Positions 34,761 through 47,309 of a stretch of DNA of 64,000 nucleotides are shown piece by piece. Under the pieces are notes generated by a model that was given only the letters and a program-made list of their open reading frames with translations, was not told the DNA's origin and ran no database searches. The DNA is from Alisma plantago-aquatica (lineage: Eukaryota > Streptophyta > Magnoliopsida > Alismatales > Alismataceae). How positions within the stretch are numbered: the stretch's first letter is position 1; each line of letters starts with the position of its first letter. The stretch lies in contig OY856412.1 of NCBI GenBank assembly GCA_963693085.1, positions 345,646,457-345,710,456 on the forward strand, written 5' to 3'. A program made the position numbers and the translations under genes.

Positions 34761-36580
34761 GGTGGATGATACAACTCACTTTTTCAGTCAACTTCACTAT
34801 CTTTGGTATTCTCCCTGTTGATCTCTCTTCATAGTTCATAAGTTCTTAATAATCTTGATATATGATGGGATCTTCATGATAGCATCCAAAAATGGACCGT
34901 TAACCTTCACTTGGCGAAGCACCTAAAGAATGTCAACATTGTGCTTTTGTCTCCTCCTTACTTCCAATTTCTTAGCTAATGCTTCAATGAATGGTGGCTC
35001 ACTTGATTTGGCCTTGCTTGCATCAACATGAGATGGAACACTAGGGATGGTGATATATACAAATAGAGTGTGAGGTGGATCACATGGTATCCCAAAATAA
35101 ACAGGAGGTATCAAAAAATTATTTTTGGCAATCTCAATCATAGTATCACCACTTATCTACCTTTTCTTAGCTTTGTCAACCTTTCTTTGAATTACGGGTT
35201 GCTCAAGAGATTTCCCATTCCTTAGAACTGTCACAACACTTCCTTTCTCATGGTGGAGAGGGGGAGCTAGTTGTGGTTGTGGAGGAGGTGATGGTGGCAC
35301 TTGGTTTTGAAATTGAGGTGGAGGGAAAATTAAGGTTGGATGGTGAATTGTTGAGGAAGATGTGGTGATGATGGGGGAGGTGGTATACAAGGTCATGGAT
35401 GTAGTTTGAAGTGATGTACGGGTTGCACTTGCATGGGATGTGGACTATAGAAAACTTGTGAAGAAGGCATTGGTCCACTTGCTTCATTGAAACTCAAGAT
35501 GGATTTTGAAGACAATTTTTCATCTTGGAGAGAAAGTATGGAAGTTAGTTGATCTATCCTCTCCTCAAGCCTTGTCACATTCATTTGTATGTCATCAAAG
35601 CTTTTCTACCTAGAGAGAACCTCTTCCTCAAACCTTGAGCTATATCTTGGATTTTCTGGTTCCTAGTAGCTATAGGAGTGATGTTTCTTCTTTTCTTCAC
35701 CATAGAACTCAATAGAATTGACTGGGTGGCAAGGAACATTTGGTTCGTGTCTCTTCATAAAGCTCACCATGTCACCAAGAATCTTCATCACTTGCATGCT
35801 TAAGTCATTATGAGTTGGAGATGTCACACCAAAGGCATGGCCACCATCATTTATCATGCTACAAGCTCAAATTCTTGAACCTTCATCCAGTTTCTCAAAC
35901 AAAGGCCATATCTGCTCAGGTGGGCTAGCCATGAAAACTCCTCGACAATAAGAATTTACTATAACTTGATCCTTTAGAGATAGACCCAAGTAGAATAATT
36001 GAACTAGATCCCACAAAGTGATCTCGTGGTGCGGTCACTCTCTAAACAACTTTCTAAATGTCTTCCAAGTATTGTGAAGCTACTCATTGACCATGTGCCT
36101 AAAACTCGATATGACACATCACATTTGTGTCAACCTTGTTATAGATTATAATTGCCTCAAGAAGGTATTATTCATCTCTTTTGAACTCATGATGTCCCTC
36201 CTTGAATCATACCAATCTTTGGCTTTGTATTTGAGGGATATAGAGAACAAGGTCAACCAGATTGTGTCATGATTGGTCGTTAGCATCTTAAAGGTGCAAC
36301 ATATTTCATGAAAGGAGTCAAAGTTCTTGTAGGGGTTCTCACTCTCTGAGCCATAGAAGTTGGGAAGGAACTCAATCAGACCTTGAGGGACGGAAAATTG
36401 ATCCCCTGTCATTTGATCAACTCTACTAGAAATTGGCAATTTGTAGTTTCTAGGCATGAAGTAATCTTGAAGTGTCTTGTGAAGTGCATTTTTGCCTTCC
36501 ATGTTGTCTTCCCGAAGGGGCTTGTCACATGCACAAGGCACAACCAAACAAAAAGAACAAGTTAGCAAATCAATATGCAC
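34761..36580 (-). pseudogene. gag: Athila/Tat-type gag of element H
   Basis: The N-terminal part (36146-36580) carries LIEFLPNFYGSESENPYKNF, FHEICCTFKM and LKYKAKDWYDS, matching the gypsy gag core of the Athila/Tat group. Further pieces at 35663-35857, 35393-35584 and 35157-35396 cover the middle, with a Pro-rich stretch near 35160-35400. The part at about 34800-35141 ends with VDIL then VNGPFLDAIMKIPSYIKI, typical of the gag-protease link. Frames are broken by several stops and shifts. Read on minus from the PBS at 36674-36691. Confidence 0.75.
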
Positions 36581-36673
36581 AAAGAATACAAAGAATAAAG
36601 AATAAATAATAGCAATGATGAGGCAATAGGAAAAGTAAAAGCAAAACTAACTATCTAGGTTGATCACCTCTAC

Positions 36674-36691
36674 TCCCCGACAATGATTCCA
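36674..36691 (-). other. Degenerate tRNA-Asp primer site of element H
   Basis: On minus it reads TGGAATCATTGTCGGGGA, resembling the Athila primer site TGGCGCCGTTGCCGGGGA and preceded by CCAAGGTTTT as in that group. Confidence 0.6.
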
Positions 36692-36701
36692 AAAACCTTG
36701 G

Positions 36702-38690
36702 TGCTTCTCTACCAATGGTGTTGGATACTACTCAATTAGTGTTTGGATAGATGCAACCCCACAAACCGACACACACAGTGGGATCACTTTCAAAATTTAT
36801 AACGACCTACACAAACAGCTTACTTCTACTAAAACGCTAACCTGCAAGAGCACGTGGTCGTGTTGTAGTATAGGTACGACGACAAGTATAGGGTCGATCC
36901 ACTGGGAGAAAAGCAGGCACTAGAGATATGTTAGTTTTTTGGCTAGGCTTCTACTGTAGAGTCTAGGGTTGAAGGGTTTAAATGTGGTTTGTTTATTACA
37001 CTAAGTGGAACAAGAAAACGAGTTAAGGATAGAAAACAATATTAAAATCTAAGTTAACCCTAGACAATTAATTATAATGAGCAAGAAAAGATAAGGAAAG
37101 GCAAGAAAAGAATAATTTACACTAAGGTGAGCAAGAAAAGGTTTACACTACGTTGGGCGAGCAAATAGAGCAAAAGAGAAAGTAAAGACCGAAACTAGCA
37201 AGAACAACGCAAGAATCTAACTAAGCAATAAAAGAACTAACTAAACCAACACTAGCTGAGCAAGAAGCTAGTTAGGGTTTTAAAGGAATACAGAGAGGTG
37301 TGGGCTGTTTAGGGGATGCACTTATAAATTAAGTTGTGGGTGACGTGTGACCATATTGATTTCATTTAGATTATGAAACTAAAAAACAAGCGTGAGTCTA
37401 ATGAATTATCCTAAACTACTAATTGGCCATGGATATGCTAGGTTGAGTGTAGGAGAAATTGACCCTAACAACCCCTACTACCCTTGCGAGGCTGCATTGG
37501 GTTAGCGTTCAGGTGTAATTCAATTAGAGTCTAAACAAGCCTAGGTTTCTAAGTTATATGATCTTAATATGATTAGGGGCTGGGGTTAGTAATGGGAGTG
37601 GAAGTGAGGTTTTAGGCTTCCCATCATCCACATTCTAGCCTTGAGAAAGATCCATACTAAGCACACCAATAGATCTAAACTAGTTACTTAGATCTCTCGA
37701 CTAGGGTTTGGAGGATTGATTAACATGTGGGAAGATGGGTGGCTCTCTAGCGATCCAAGAATTGGACCTAGGAGCAAATCCCAAAATTCACACATATAAG
37801 CAATTTCCCTAGATTCCCATGTGATTTCAAGCACAAACCAACACACAATTCATGAATAGTGAGATAGAAATAGAACATAATCATTAACAAATGAAATTAC
37901 AATATTTACATATCATTTCCCTCCCAAAATGGTATCAAAATAACATTTTTGACTCCAAACATCCCACCTAAGGGGCCTAGCTACTCATTGAAATTTCAAA
38001 TAAAAAAATAAAGGAGAAAGAGATATAAGAAGACATGGATCTCAATGTAGATGGAAAAATCATTCACTTCAGCTGCTACAGGATGTCCTCCTCCTTCTTC
38101 CACAGTGCAAGAGCATGGGATGATGGTGGAATAGGGTCAAAACACTAGGAAATTAGGGTCTTGGTGATATAGTGAAATGGAGTGGAATGGGTGGACTGCA
38201 AAAATGGGGAGCTAGGAGGTGGTAGAAGGCAGATAACCTCATGCTAGAGCCTCCACCTAGGTATATATAGGTGTGGGGGAAGCAATAGGTCAAGTATGGG
38301 TAATGTGGGAAATGCAGTGCAATAGTAGGTAGGTTTTTGTGAGTAACAAGACCGTGATGGTCACCACGGCCATGGTGGGAAGGGGTATGAATGGTCGTGG
38401 TGGTGTGGAACAACCGAGGCGAGAAAAGGGAAACATCACAGTAACTTGGTCAAATTTGTACATGAAGTAGCATTGCCATGGCGGGGCTAGGGTAGCACGA
38501 CTGTGGTTGTCACCATGGCCATGGTGGCTTGGATAACTCTACCTGTTCTTGGCTCCATGGTCATTTTGCTTCAGCTGTAACATGGTCATGCAAGGTGGCA
38601 CGACCGTTCCGGGCCAGTCCACCATGGCCATTCTGTGTGGAATGACTGTGGTGATCTATGCACCTTCTTGAGTTGACTTTGTTGTCTTTA
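36702..38690 (-). repeat. Probable 5' LTR of element H (right border uncertain)
   Basis: Starts (plus coordinates) with TGCTTCTC next to the primer site, as expected for an LTR end. A TATA-like TATATATA lies at 38262-38269. 38330-38670 has repeated CACGACC and CACCAYGGCCATGG motifs. I cannot define the outer end. Confidence 0.4.
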
Positions 38691-38974
38691 TATAGAATGC
38701 CATTGTGACTCTAATAGCGAAGTTGCCAGAATACCCTGGAAAGCTATTGTAGAAGAGACAGAGATGTCCTGCATGTTGATCCTCACACTGACTGAGGAAT
38801 ATGAGGTCATAAGAATCCGGCTCTTTTGATGACCTATGTATGGTACCGATGTGATTTCATAATGATCGGTTGGAGTATGAGCGGTATACCTCATCTCCGT
38901 AGGGCATAATAATGTTTGACAAATATAATCAGCCATGTAGCATAACTTCTTAGGTTGAACTTCGAGAAACAATG

Positions 38975-39665
38975 ATTGATGCTACATTGTTTATAATGTT
39001 CTAGTCAAGTAACTAGTATACATGTTCTTCATGTTCCTTATTGAAATATGCTTTGATATTCAATTAAGATATAATTGAAATGATTGCTTTAGTAAATGTT
39101 GCCTGACTTAATTTTAAGACTGTTGTTGAATGTATTAAGTTATATTGCTTACTTCTGGCGGAGAGTTATAACTCTCGCTGGGACAATTATTCAAATTGTC
39201 TCGCCCCTGTGCGATTTGACTTTTTAGGCGGACGCCGAGGATATAGGAACCCATCTGAGGGTGAGCAGTATCAGCCGCAGCAGCAACACTAGGGGTAGCA
39301 GTGAATCTCAGGTGGAGATACTGACTGTCAAGTCTTGTAGATAGTATGTCTTGTGTCATCTTTGTACTCTCAGGTCCTAGGAGTCAGTAGGTCTGAGGTT
39401 TTTGGCATAATGCCTCGAGATTTTTGTATCTTACCTTGTACAGATAACAGGGAAATGGATGTATGTAATCACTCGAGATGTGATTTCACAGAGATGTAAT
39501 GTCAAACTATGTTGTAAAAAATTATCTTGTTTTATTATGACAAGAGTTTTATGGTTTAATGATCTCTTTCCAAAAAGTTTTAATTTTTAGTAATTTTTCA
39601 TAATTTTGCTGCTAATCAATTACTTCCGCATTCGTTGATTTTGTTTTGGCGATTCGGTCGCCACA
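38975..39665 (+). repeat. 3' end of an LTR (family X)
   Basis: Related to the U5 end of the C-family LTR: the block CTGGCGGAGAGTTATAACTC, CTCGCTGGG, TTGTCTCGCCCC, then GTACTCTCAGGTCCT and an end in GGTCGCCACA at 39665. The left border is not visible. It abuts a pol fragment without a primer site, so it is either a solo LTR inserted in pol or a deletion product. Confidence 0.65.
39161..39200 (+). other. Leader stem-loop pair, LTR X
   Basis: Perfect 16-bp palindrome GAGAGTTATAACTCTC (39161-39176), then GACAATT (39182-39188) pairing exactly with AATTGTC (39194-39200) across a 5-base loop. Confidence 0.6.
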
Positions 39666-40333
39666 GTAGCATCGACATGGCACCGTATGAAGCATTGTAT
39701 GGGATATGTTGTACATATCCTTTGTGTTGGTATGCGATGAGAGACTATAAACTTCTACATCCTAAGCTAGTACAACAGATGACATAAAAGATCAAAGTCA
39801 TTCAACAGCAACTGAGGGAAGCTCAGGATAGACAAAAGTCTTATGTTGATAACCGTCGTAAACCATTAGAATTCTAGGTGGGATACATGATATACCTCAA
39901 TGTCTCCTTGGAAAGCTGTTCTTAGATTTGGGAAAAAGGGTAAAATAGTTCCCAGATATATGGGACCTTGCATTGTGGTTGCACATGTTGGGAAGGTGGC
40001 ATATAAGCTACAGATGACATATGAGTTGCATAAGTTACATCCAGTGTTTCATATGTCTATGTTGAGAAAGTGTCACCCTGATACAAATTTGACACTTCAA
40101 CCTATTGAGGTGCAACTAGATAATGATATATCTTATGTATATGGTCATGTTCTGATCCTTGGATAGAAGGATCAACAAGTTGAAGAAGAAGGACATTGTA
40201 TTAGTCAAAGTTTTGTGCCATCATCGTGGCATTGAAGAAGCCATGTGGGAGCTTGAAGATGAGATGCAAAATACGTATCTATCTCTTTTTACGTAGGATT
40301 TTTGGGGTGAAATCCCAGTTAGGGGTTTATAGT
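39666..40333 (+). pseudogene. pol: Chromovirus integrase/chromodomain fragment (element Y)
   Basis: Frames with stops give MAPYEALYGICC, QQLREAQDRQKSYVDNRR, SPWKAVLRFGKKGKIVPRYM and LHPVFHMSMLRKCHPD, the C-terminal integrase of Del/Tekay-type chromoviruses. The longest open part is 39900-40166. A decayed chromodomain follows to about 40300. The tract AGTTAGGGGTTTATAG lies just before the LTR. Confidence 0.85.
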
Positions 40334-42837
40334 TGTAAGACCCCATACCTAGATTTGTACTTAATTGTAATTTATTTGTGTATTATGATGCTTAAACCTT
40401 AATTTAATCTTTTGAAATGTTTTAATATCATATGACATGGTTGTATATTCAATTGGGTCCTATTTGAATAATTTTTGAGCTATCTTTGTCATATTGTACA
40501 TGTTTTGGATCATCTTGCCATTTACCCAAGGGGGTTACTTAGCAATTTTCACATGTAGAGAGTGTTTCTTAGGTTTTAACATCATTATTGAGAATATGGT
40601 GATATGGGGCACCTTGACTGAATCATAGTTGAATATGTGACATCATCAAGTGATATTAGGGTTTCTAGGTTTACTTGATGGACATGGTAATTAAATTAGG
40701 GTTAAGGGTTGTGACCATTACACCACTTGTGGTGAGGGTCACGACCGAGACACATGCTAGTATGCATGGTTGCAATTGAGACACCCTCGAGATAGGATGG
40801 TTGTGACAATTATCTTTTAGTATAAGTGTCTCGACCGTGATATGGTGATTAGGATTTGGGTCGAGACAAGAAGGTGCAAGAGAGTGTCTCGATCGTGACA
40901 AGGGGGATAACCAACCCTAGAGGTGGCTACACACCTACTGGATAAACATGGACATTTCTATTTTTGCATGCAAGAGGAAATAAGGCTCTTTTTTTGAAGG
41001 ACAAGTGTTTCTTTGTGATCTCATGTAGTGACACCCCAAAGATCTCTACTTCCCTACTCCTTTGGATATATAATCTCTTCCTTTCCTTGTAAACTTATAT
41101 TTTCAGCTATATACACCTTTGTATACCTTGAGACTGTTCTTGGAGCTTCAGGAGCAAGAAGGATCATATCATGGTGCTTGTTGAAGATCTGGTGCTAAGT
41201 TTAACTGTAGTGGTGATTCTTGGACAATTGTCTCTTGGTAAGTAATCTTCTCTTGCAAATAATGTTTTCTTTTCTTAAACCTCTGCCTTCTCCTTCCTTC
41301 TTTGTCGTGGATCATCCATGGTGGTTCTTCTTGAGTATCTCCTCTTCAAAAGAGGCCTTAGACTGTGTTTTGACATGGTGGCATCTAGTGAGGGGACGAT
41401 CTCTTTCCTTTCTCTTTTCTTTTTTGGTTAGGCCTATGATCTATTTTCTCTTTTCCTAAACTTTCTTTTGATCATATATTTCTTCTTCATGGAGGTGAAC
41501 CTTTGGCCAACATTTTGAAGCTTGGTTAAAGCTTTTGGAGTTTGAGTCTTGGGAGGTTGTTTATCATCAATGTCAGGCGGGTTTTATAACTCTTCTCTTA
41601 ACCTATTATATGCATACTAACTTGATCATATACTGCTATTCTAAATCTTAAAAATGTGTTCTTCATGGTGGAAGAGATGATTATATTAAGATTTAATCTG
41701 TCTATTATATGAATAAGGAATACTCTTGCTTTAACCCTAAAAATCATTATACTTGTTCTGGTATATAGAACTGTTCTATTTAGATTATGATCTGCACATC
41801 TTGAACAACAGAAAGTTATGGTTCTATTCATATGTATGAGAAACCTGAAATCTATCTACTTAATTACAATCCTTTAAATGACCTTCTATGTTACAAGTTT
41901 GAGAGTTTAAAGAACCCCACATCAGGAAATCCCTAACCCTAAGAGTCGGTCATTACACCTTGTTGGCTAACACAGTATTGCTGCTTGAAGTATTGTTCTA
42001 CAACATTTCAGTTGCAACACTACATGGAGCTGCACGGTCACGACACTATGTCAAGGTGAGTTTCACGGACGAGTGACCAAGGTGAGTGTTGTGGGAGAGT
42101 GCACAAGGTAAGAATCACAGGTGCGACGGGCAAGCGATGTGATGCATACGTCACAAGTGAGTAAACATGTGTCGAGGCTTCTTGCATGCGTTGCGGGAAA
42201 AAGACACCCTGCACATGTCGTGGATCACAATGCAGACCCTACACATATTGTAGGTAGTGCCACCTACTACACGCGTTGTAGATCGTTACACTATGACGTG
42301 TGAGTGAGCAAGAATGATACATATAATTGTATACAAGAGTAATACATAGTGTAATGGCTCACATAATGTAATGACTATGAATGACAAAACATTAATTATG
42401 GGGATTTATTCTAGTACTCTCTGAATATGTGATTAATGATGATATTTGGGTTTAGAGGTTGAACGATATTATGTAATCCTTATTTGCAAAGCATGAACGC
42501 TAACCCTAATGTGTTCTTGTGACTTATGTTCTCAATTTACGTGATGAATTGTATTTCAAAATAGTGTTTCTCTCTCTTTATTATGCAAACCTTATCTTGT
42601 AGGTGAAATAAACGACATGACTATGTCAGCTCTATGGTGAACCTAACACAAGGTGGTGATTAAGAGCACTATTGAGAGATAATGTGTAATCAATTGTGCA
42701 TGATTTCATGAATGGGTCTAATGACCTAGCAAGTACTTTAAGCACAGTTTGAGTTGAAATCCAATAGTGATGTGATATTATTGATGACATAAGATAGTGA
42801 CTGTATTACAAGTATCATATGATTTCATATCTCATAA
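40334..42837 (+). repeat. 3' LTR of element Y, first segment
   Basis: Starts TGTAAGACCCCATACC right after the polypurine-like tract. Interrupted at 42837 by CACTA F. 41170-42520 is closely repeated at 62668-64000, which shows this is a repeated LTR family. Confidence 0.7.
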
Positions 42838-42854
42838 CACTACTACAGATCAGG

Positions 42855-43300
42855 CCTTTAGCGTCGGTTAATTAAGGGCTTTAGTGTCGGTTTCCAAGCG
42901 ACACCCAAGTGGGCGCCGCTAAAGGTGGGGGCCTTCGGCGTCGGTTCCCAACCGACGCCAAAACGCTTCCCGCCACCGAAAACGCACCAACAAAGGGAAT
43001 ATAGGTGTCGGTTTTCTAGTATAACCGACGCCATATCCCCTACCACCATGGTTGTTCTTCCAAGGATGGCGGTGGTTCCTGTCCATATAAACGTCGGTTG
43101 TTTTTTAAAAACCGCCGATGTACATTTTTAGTGTCGGTGTCTTACAAATAATCGACGCCTGTGTTATCCCCTTGCCACCACGGTCGTGCTCCCCATCATG
43201 GCCATGCTTGTTGGGTACATAGACGTTGATTTTTTTATCAAAAACCACCGTCATATGTCTTTGGTGTCAGTTTTTCCAAATAACTGACGCCTATGTTATG
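42855..43300. repeat. Left subterminal repeats of CACTA F
   Basis: GCGTCGGTT and ACCGACGCC repeats, many mutated (GTGTCGGT, ACGTTGAT). Confidence 0.8.
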
Positions 43301-43354
43301 ATTTTTGTTTTAAATAAGTTTGCAGGCATGTTGTATGGCTGGTCGCAGGATGAG

Positions 43355-43384
43355 AACCTGTAGTTCAGTTCTGAACTGTAGGTT
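43355..43384. other. Decayed hairpin in ORF2 3' flank of F
   Basis: AACCTGTAGTTCAG with a near-complementary CTGAACTGTAGGTT. Counterpart of 24242-24273 in E. Confidence 0.5.
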
Positions 43385-43676
43385 TATGACATCCATTGAT
43401 ATTAGCCAACAACAGACCACAAACCTGCAAAATTAATAAGATGGACAATATTATATATATGTGATTAACACATATGTATAAGGACAATTATTTCACATTA
43501 TTTTTTCATCACACACATGTAGAAACCAGTAGCAACCTGCAGTTCCATTCATTTCATCTCTTTTCACATTTAGACACATGTAGAAACATTCATGTGATCA
43601 CCTTCACACACATATGACAATTCATAAAAATTCATTCACATTCACATAAAAATAATAATGAGAAAAAAGTTATTTT

Positions 43677-46416
43677 TTATTCATCATTGTCATCATTGTC
43701 AATAAAATTATATTTCAAAATTCCCACTCTTTGTAGGGATTTTTCCCATTCTTCTCTTACATAATCTAATTCATCTTTCATATAGGGAGCATGTACATCG
43801 AAACTCTTTCCACCTGTGTTGAAGTCAGCAGTTTTAAAGACATGCAAAGAGAATGAGACATATATATAATTAATAATATATAATAAGATTGATATATTTC
43901 ATATTATCTAATGAGACTATGTATAATACATGTTGTATCTTATCGATTTCTGTTACGACATGTTTGATGATTAGGTCCATAAATCGCATCACATAGTAGG
44001 CACATGCCCACCCGTTGTCTTGTGTAGCACACTATAAATTGAAACATACAATATATTCAAAAATTACAAATAAGCACAGTTCACATAAATAATATATAAA
44101 TTAGAGTCAGGAAGTTACTTTCACATTCTCCTAAATTTGTGACAGATCTTTTTTTCTGAGGACCTTTCCTCCAGCTTTTTGTACTCTTGTAAAGCCCTAC
44201 ATAAGTTAATGTAACACATTAAATTTCGTAATTTAATAGTAATGTAGTAACAGATGTTAATGAATATAAAAAATGAAATATTTCTCACGAGAATAATGGC
44301 CTTTTAATTGCATGTCCATGTAATGTATTCAACTCATTCCCCACATGATCTAGATAATAGACCGTGAATGTCTTGGGGACAATAACTAGTAACTCCAATG
44401 TTTACCACTACAGGTAAGAAAGTAGAAAATTAATAACTCAAAATCCATAATAAAAATTTAATGTTCTTAAGTCCAAATTATAAGAAAAGTAAACTTACTC
44501 GACATTGAATGGAACTATTATCATCGTCGTATTATTTTTACCAAAATATTGAAAAGCATCACAGCAGTATGAAGTAACTCATGAAGGGTATATACCTACA
44601 AGACTAATCAAATATGGAACCGAAAATCCCATATGGGAAAACCCAAAATTTGTACATATCGTGTGTAAGTGGTTGCAAAACATGTATTACATATGCATTA
44701 ATATAAAAGAAACCAGATCACCATATATAAAACAAGGTATATGGATGTATAAATAAGATCTCACCATATCCACAACTCTATCGTAGATGTGTTCAGCCAA
44801 GCATAACTAAACAACTCCAAAACATCTTGTATAAATATCTTATTTTTGTATGATTGACCTGCATTAATACATGTGCATTAACATGTATGTAAAACATGTA
44901 TTACATATGCATTAATATTTATGCTAAACTTGTATAAATAGATTGTTATTGTATGATTTACCTGCAGCATCCTCTGGAATAGTAACATTTATAGGGCAAT
45001 TTGGATCATGTTCGCCAATCCATACTGCCACACCCCTACAATTAGGACCTATCGAGGCATGTAGGTCCCTTAGAAGCCAACTTGGTAGTCGAGGAGGTGG
45101 AGGATGAGATGTAGCGGGTCTCGTCTTTTTTACCTATATATAATTTTAGATCAATTGACTCATATATATAGACTAACTCATATATACAGACTAACAAATT
45201 AACATAATGAAAATTTATCATACAATATTAGTATAAAGGACATCCGCTTTGGGCCATAGTATCACTCCGCCTACTGCATCACCAAGTATTTTAGCATCTG
45301 GGTGTGCATGAGTTAGTGCAAGATCCGTCCAGTCGGGGAGTACATGTATTGGTCTCACACGTACCACACAATCTGGTACTGGATGCCCATGAAACATGCA
45401 CCCTTTAAGGGGTGGGTAAGTCGACACCTCTGTAATGATCTATTCTTGACCTTTTAGTTGGCATGGCTTCAACCCGTACAAATTTACCTAAAGAATGTTA
45501 TATGCATATATACACAAACATATCATCTTGAACATACTAGCTACTATGTCATAAAAATACTTACAGAGGACGTGCTAGCTGGTGGGTCTATAGGATTACT
45601 CCCAACCTCTGTAGTAGTAGTAGTAGGAGAAGTGTGACACGTCTGAGTGGCCGTCTTAGACGCCTGCCACTGAACCATTGCTTCTTGGATTCTCTGTGTA
45701 TTTAACAAATGTAACTATACATGGATAAAAGAAACACTAGCTTCTGATTATTGAATTCCCTTTCACAATAACATTCTAAAAAATAATAGTTTACCTCAAT
45801 TTGTGAAAGTCCTGCTTTTGGGACAGATTTGCGTTTGGATGTCCCAAAGAACGCTTTGATGCCCACACCAGCGCCTTCACCCCTAACACATCTAGGATGC
45901 TCTGGGTTACCCAGAGAAACTGTCAGTTCATCCCTTGTACCCTGAGGGATGAACTTACCTTCCTTTCTCTGCTCGTGCAGCTCCCGCTAATCACCATCAA
46001 CAAAAATTATCTAGTAAACATAACAATAAGCAATATCGATCGATTTATCTATGAGTTGATTTTTACCATTTTTGCATCCACCTCAGTAGTTGCGGGATTC
46101 GGTATGTCTCAATTCTTATTTTGCCTCCCAACTATCCACATAGCATGGCGAGGCAGAGGTGCGGGAGCAGTAGTAGAGGACTCTGCAGTCTCCTGAGTAG
46201 CAGCAGGCTAAGCAGACTCAGCCTGTAATCTTTGGTGAATGTCTGCATGTCCTTTTGGACCTATTGTGTGGTCATGCACATTCAGTGCACGCCTTGCTCG
46301 TTGAGCATCACTCTTAGCCTAGTTAGTTAGTACATTGATTTGGTTAGTAACACTAAAGGTTAATCTTGAATAGGTGAATATAGAAGAATGTATATTAATT
46401 AAATTGGGAGTGGCTC
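43677..46416 (-). pseudogene. ORF2 (Transposase_24-Ulp1) remnant of CACTA F
   Basis: Exon-by-exon homologue of the E gene lacking its first exons. The exon at 46067-46318 begins like E exon 4 but has a TAG stop after the sequence for RLQAESA. Exon 7-like sequence is at 45218-45478 (VRPIHVLPDW, GVILWPKADVLYT). The Ulp1 His-Trp exon near 44390 lacks one G, shifting the frame right after the catalytic His. The Gln-Cys motif QDNGWAC remains near 44020. A 103-bp intron-like insertion is at 44859-44961. The stop equivalent is at 43677-43679. Non-functional. Confidence 0.85.
44859..44961 (-). other. Extra intron-like segment in F ORF2
   Basis: On minus it begins GTAAATCATACAA after CAG and ends ATTAATGCAG before GTCAATCATACAA. 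E has continuous exon here (ATGCAGGTCAATCATAC). The first 33 bases of the segment are a diverged copy (28 of 33 by eye) of the 33 exon bases that follow it. Confidence 0.65.
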
Positions 46417-47175
46417 TTAATACCACATCACCTTGGCAGGAGAACCAGTTTGGAACTCCCTAGAAGTCATCAATTTATACCTTGACGCACCACATTTCGG
46501 ATAATCTTTCAAATCCACAAAGTCCTTTTGAAATAATACATAATCATTCGGGCATGCGTGTATCTTCTTGGCCTCCATTCCTATTGGGCACAATAATTTC
46601 TTTACTCGGTATGTTGAGATTGGCAACTCGCTTCCTTCAGGAAGAATTTCTTTCAATAAAGACAACAATGACTTGAAGCTTTTGTCGCTCCATCGATTGT
46701 TAGCTTTCAATTTATACAATCTCAACACAGCGCTAAGCTTCGTAAACTTACAACCTATGTATAACGGTATCTCAGCATCATGCACAATGTTTCTAAACAT
46801 GGGAGGTGGATCGGTGTGCTCTACCCCACAACTATCCAGCATAACATCAACAATGTCTACTGGAACTGGTTCGTTCACATCTACGTCATCGGAGGAAATT
46901 TCTTCTTCCACACAAGCACTACTATCGGCATCCACTAGTTTCAGGTTTGAAATCTCTCCATGCCAGTGCCATTCTGTACAACCTTGTATAATCTCGTTGC
47001 ACATGACATGACTTTTGATTTCGTTACCAGTGCTGACTTTCAAGTTGTTACCACAATGCCTACATGGACAATAGAACCTATCTCCAGGTTGTTTGCTATG
47101 TTCCTCGGCAAATCTAATAAACTGATCAAGACCATAAATAAACTCTGGGTGCAGCGATCGCGAATGGACATCCAT
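46417..47175 (-). pseudogene. TNPD (Transposase_21) N-terminal fragment of CACTA F
   Basis: A 252-codon open frame. Residues 1-75 match the Transpos_assoc zinc-binding region (FYCPCRHCGNN, later EWHWHGE). Residues 150-250 match the start of the Transposase_21 catalytic protein (NRWSDKSFKSLLSLLKEILP, KIHACPNDYVLF, CGASRYK). Full TNPD proteins are several times longer. The frame stops after AKVMWY, exactly where it joins the ORF2 intron sequence. The catalytic core is missing, so no transposase activity is expected. Confidence 0.88.
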
Positions 47176-47309
47176 GATCTATCCATTCTATGATCAATGA
47201 GAAAACAAGTATATATTACAACAAGATTAGGGTCAAGGGTTAATTAACAAATTAGCGTTTATGCATGGTTACAACTTTAGGGTTTAAGGTCTTATATATA
47301 ATTAATGGT

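Noticed and set aside
36087..36272. + strand frames across the H gag
   Set aside because: Antisense shadows of the Athila-like gag, which carries recognisable motifs on the minus strand.
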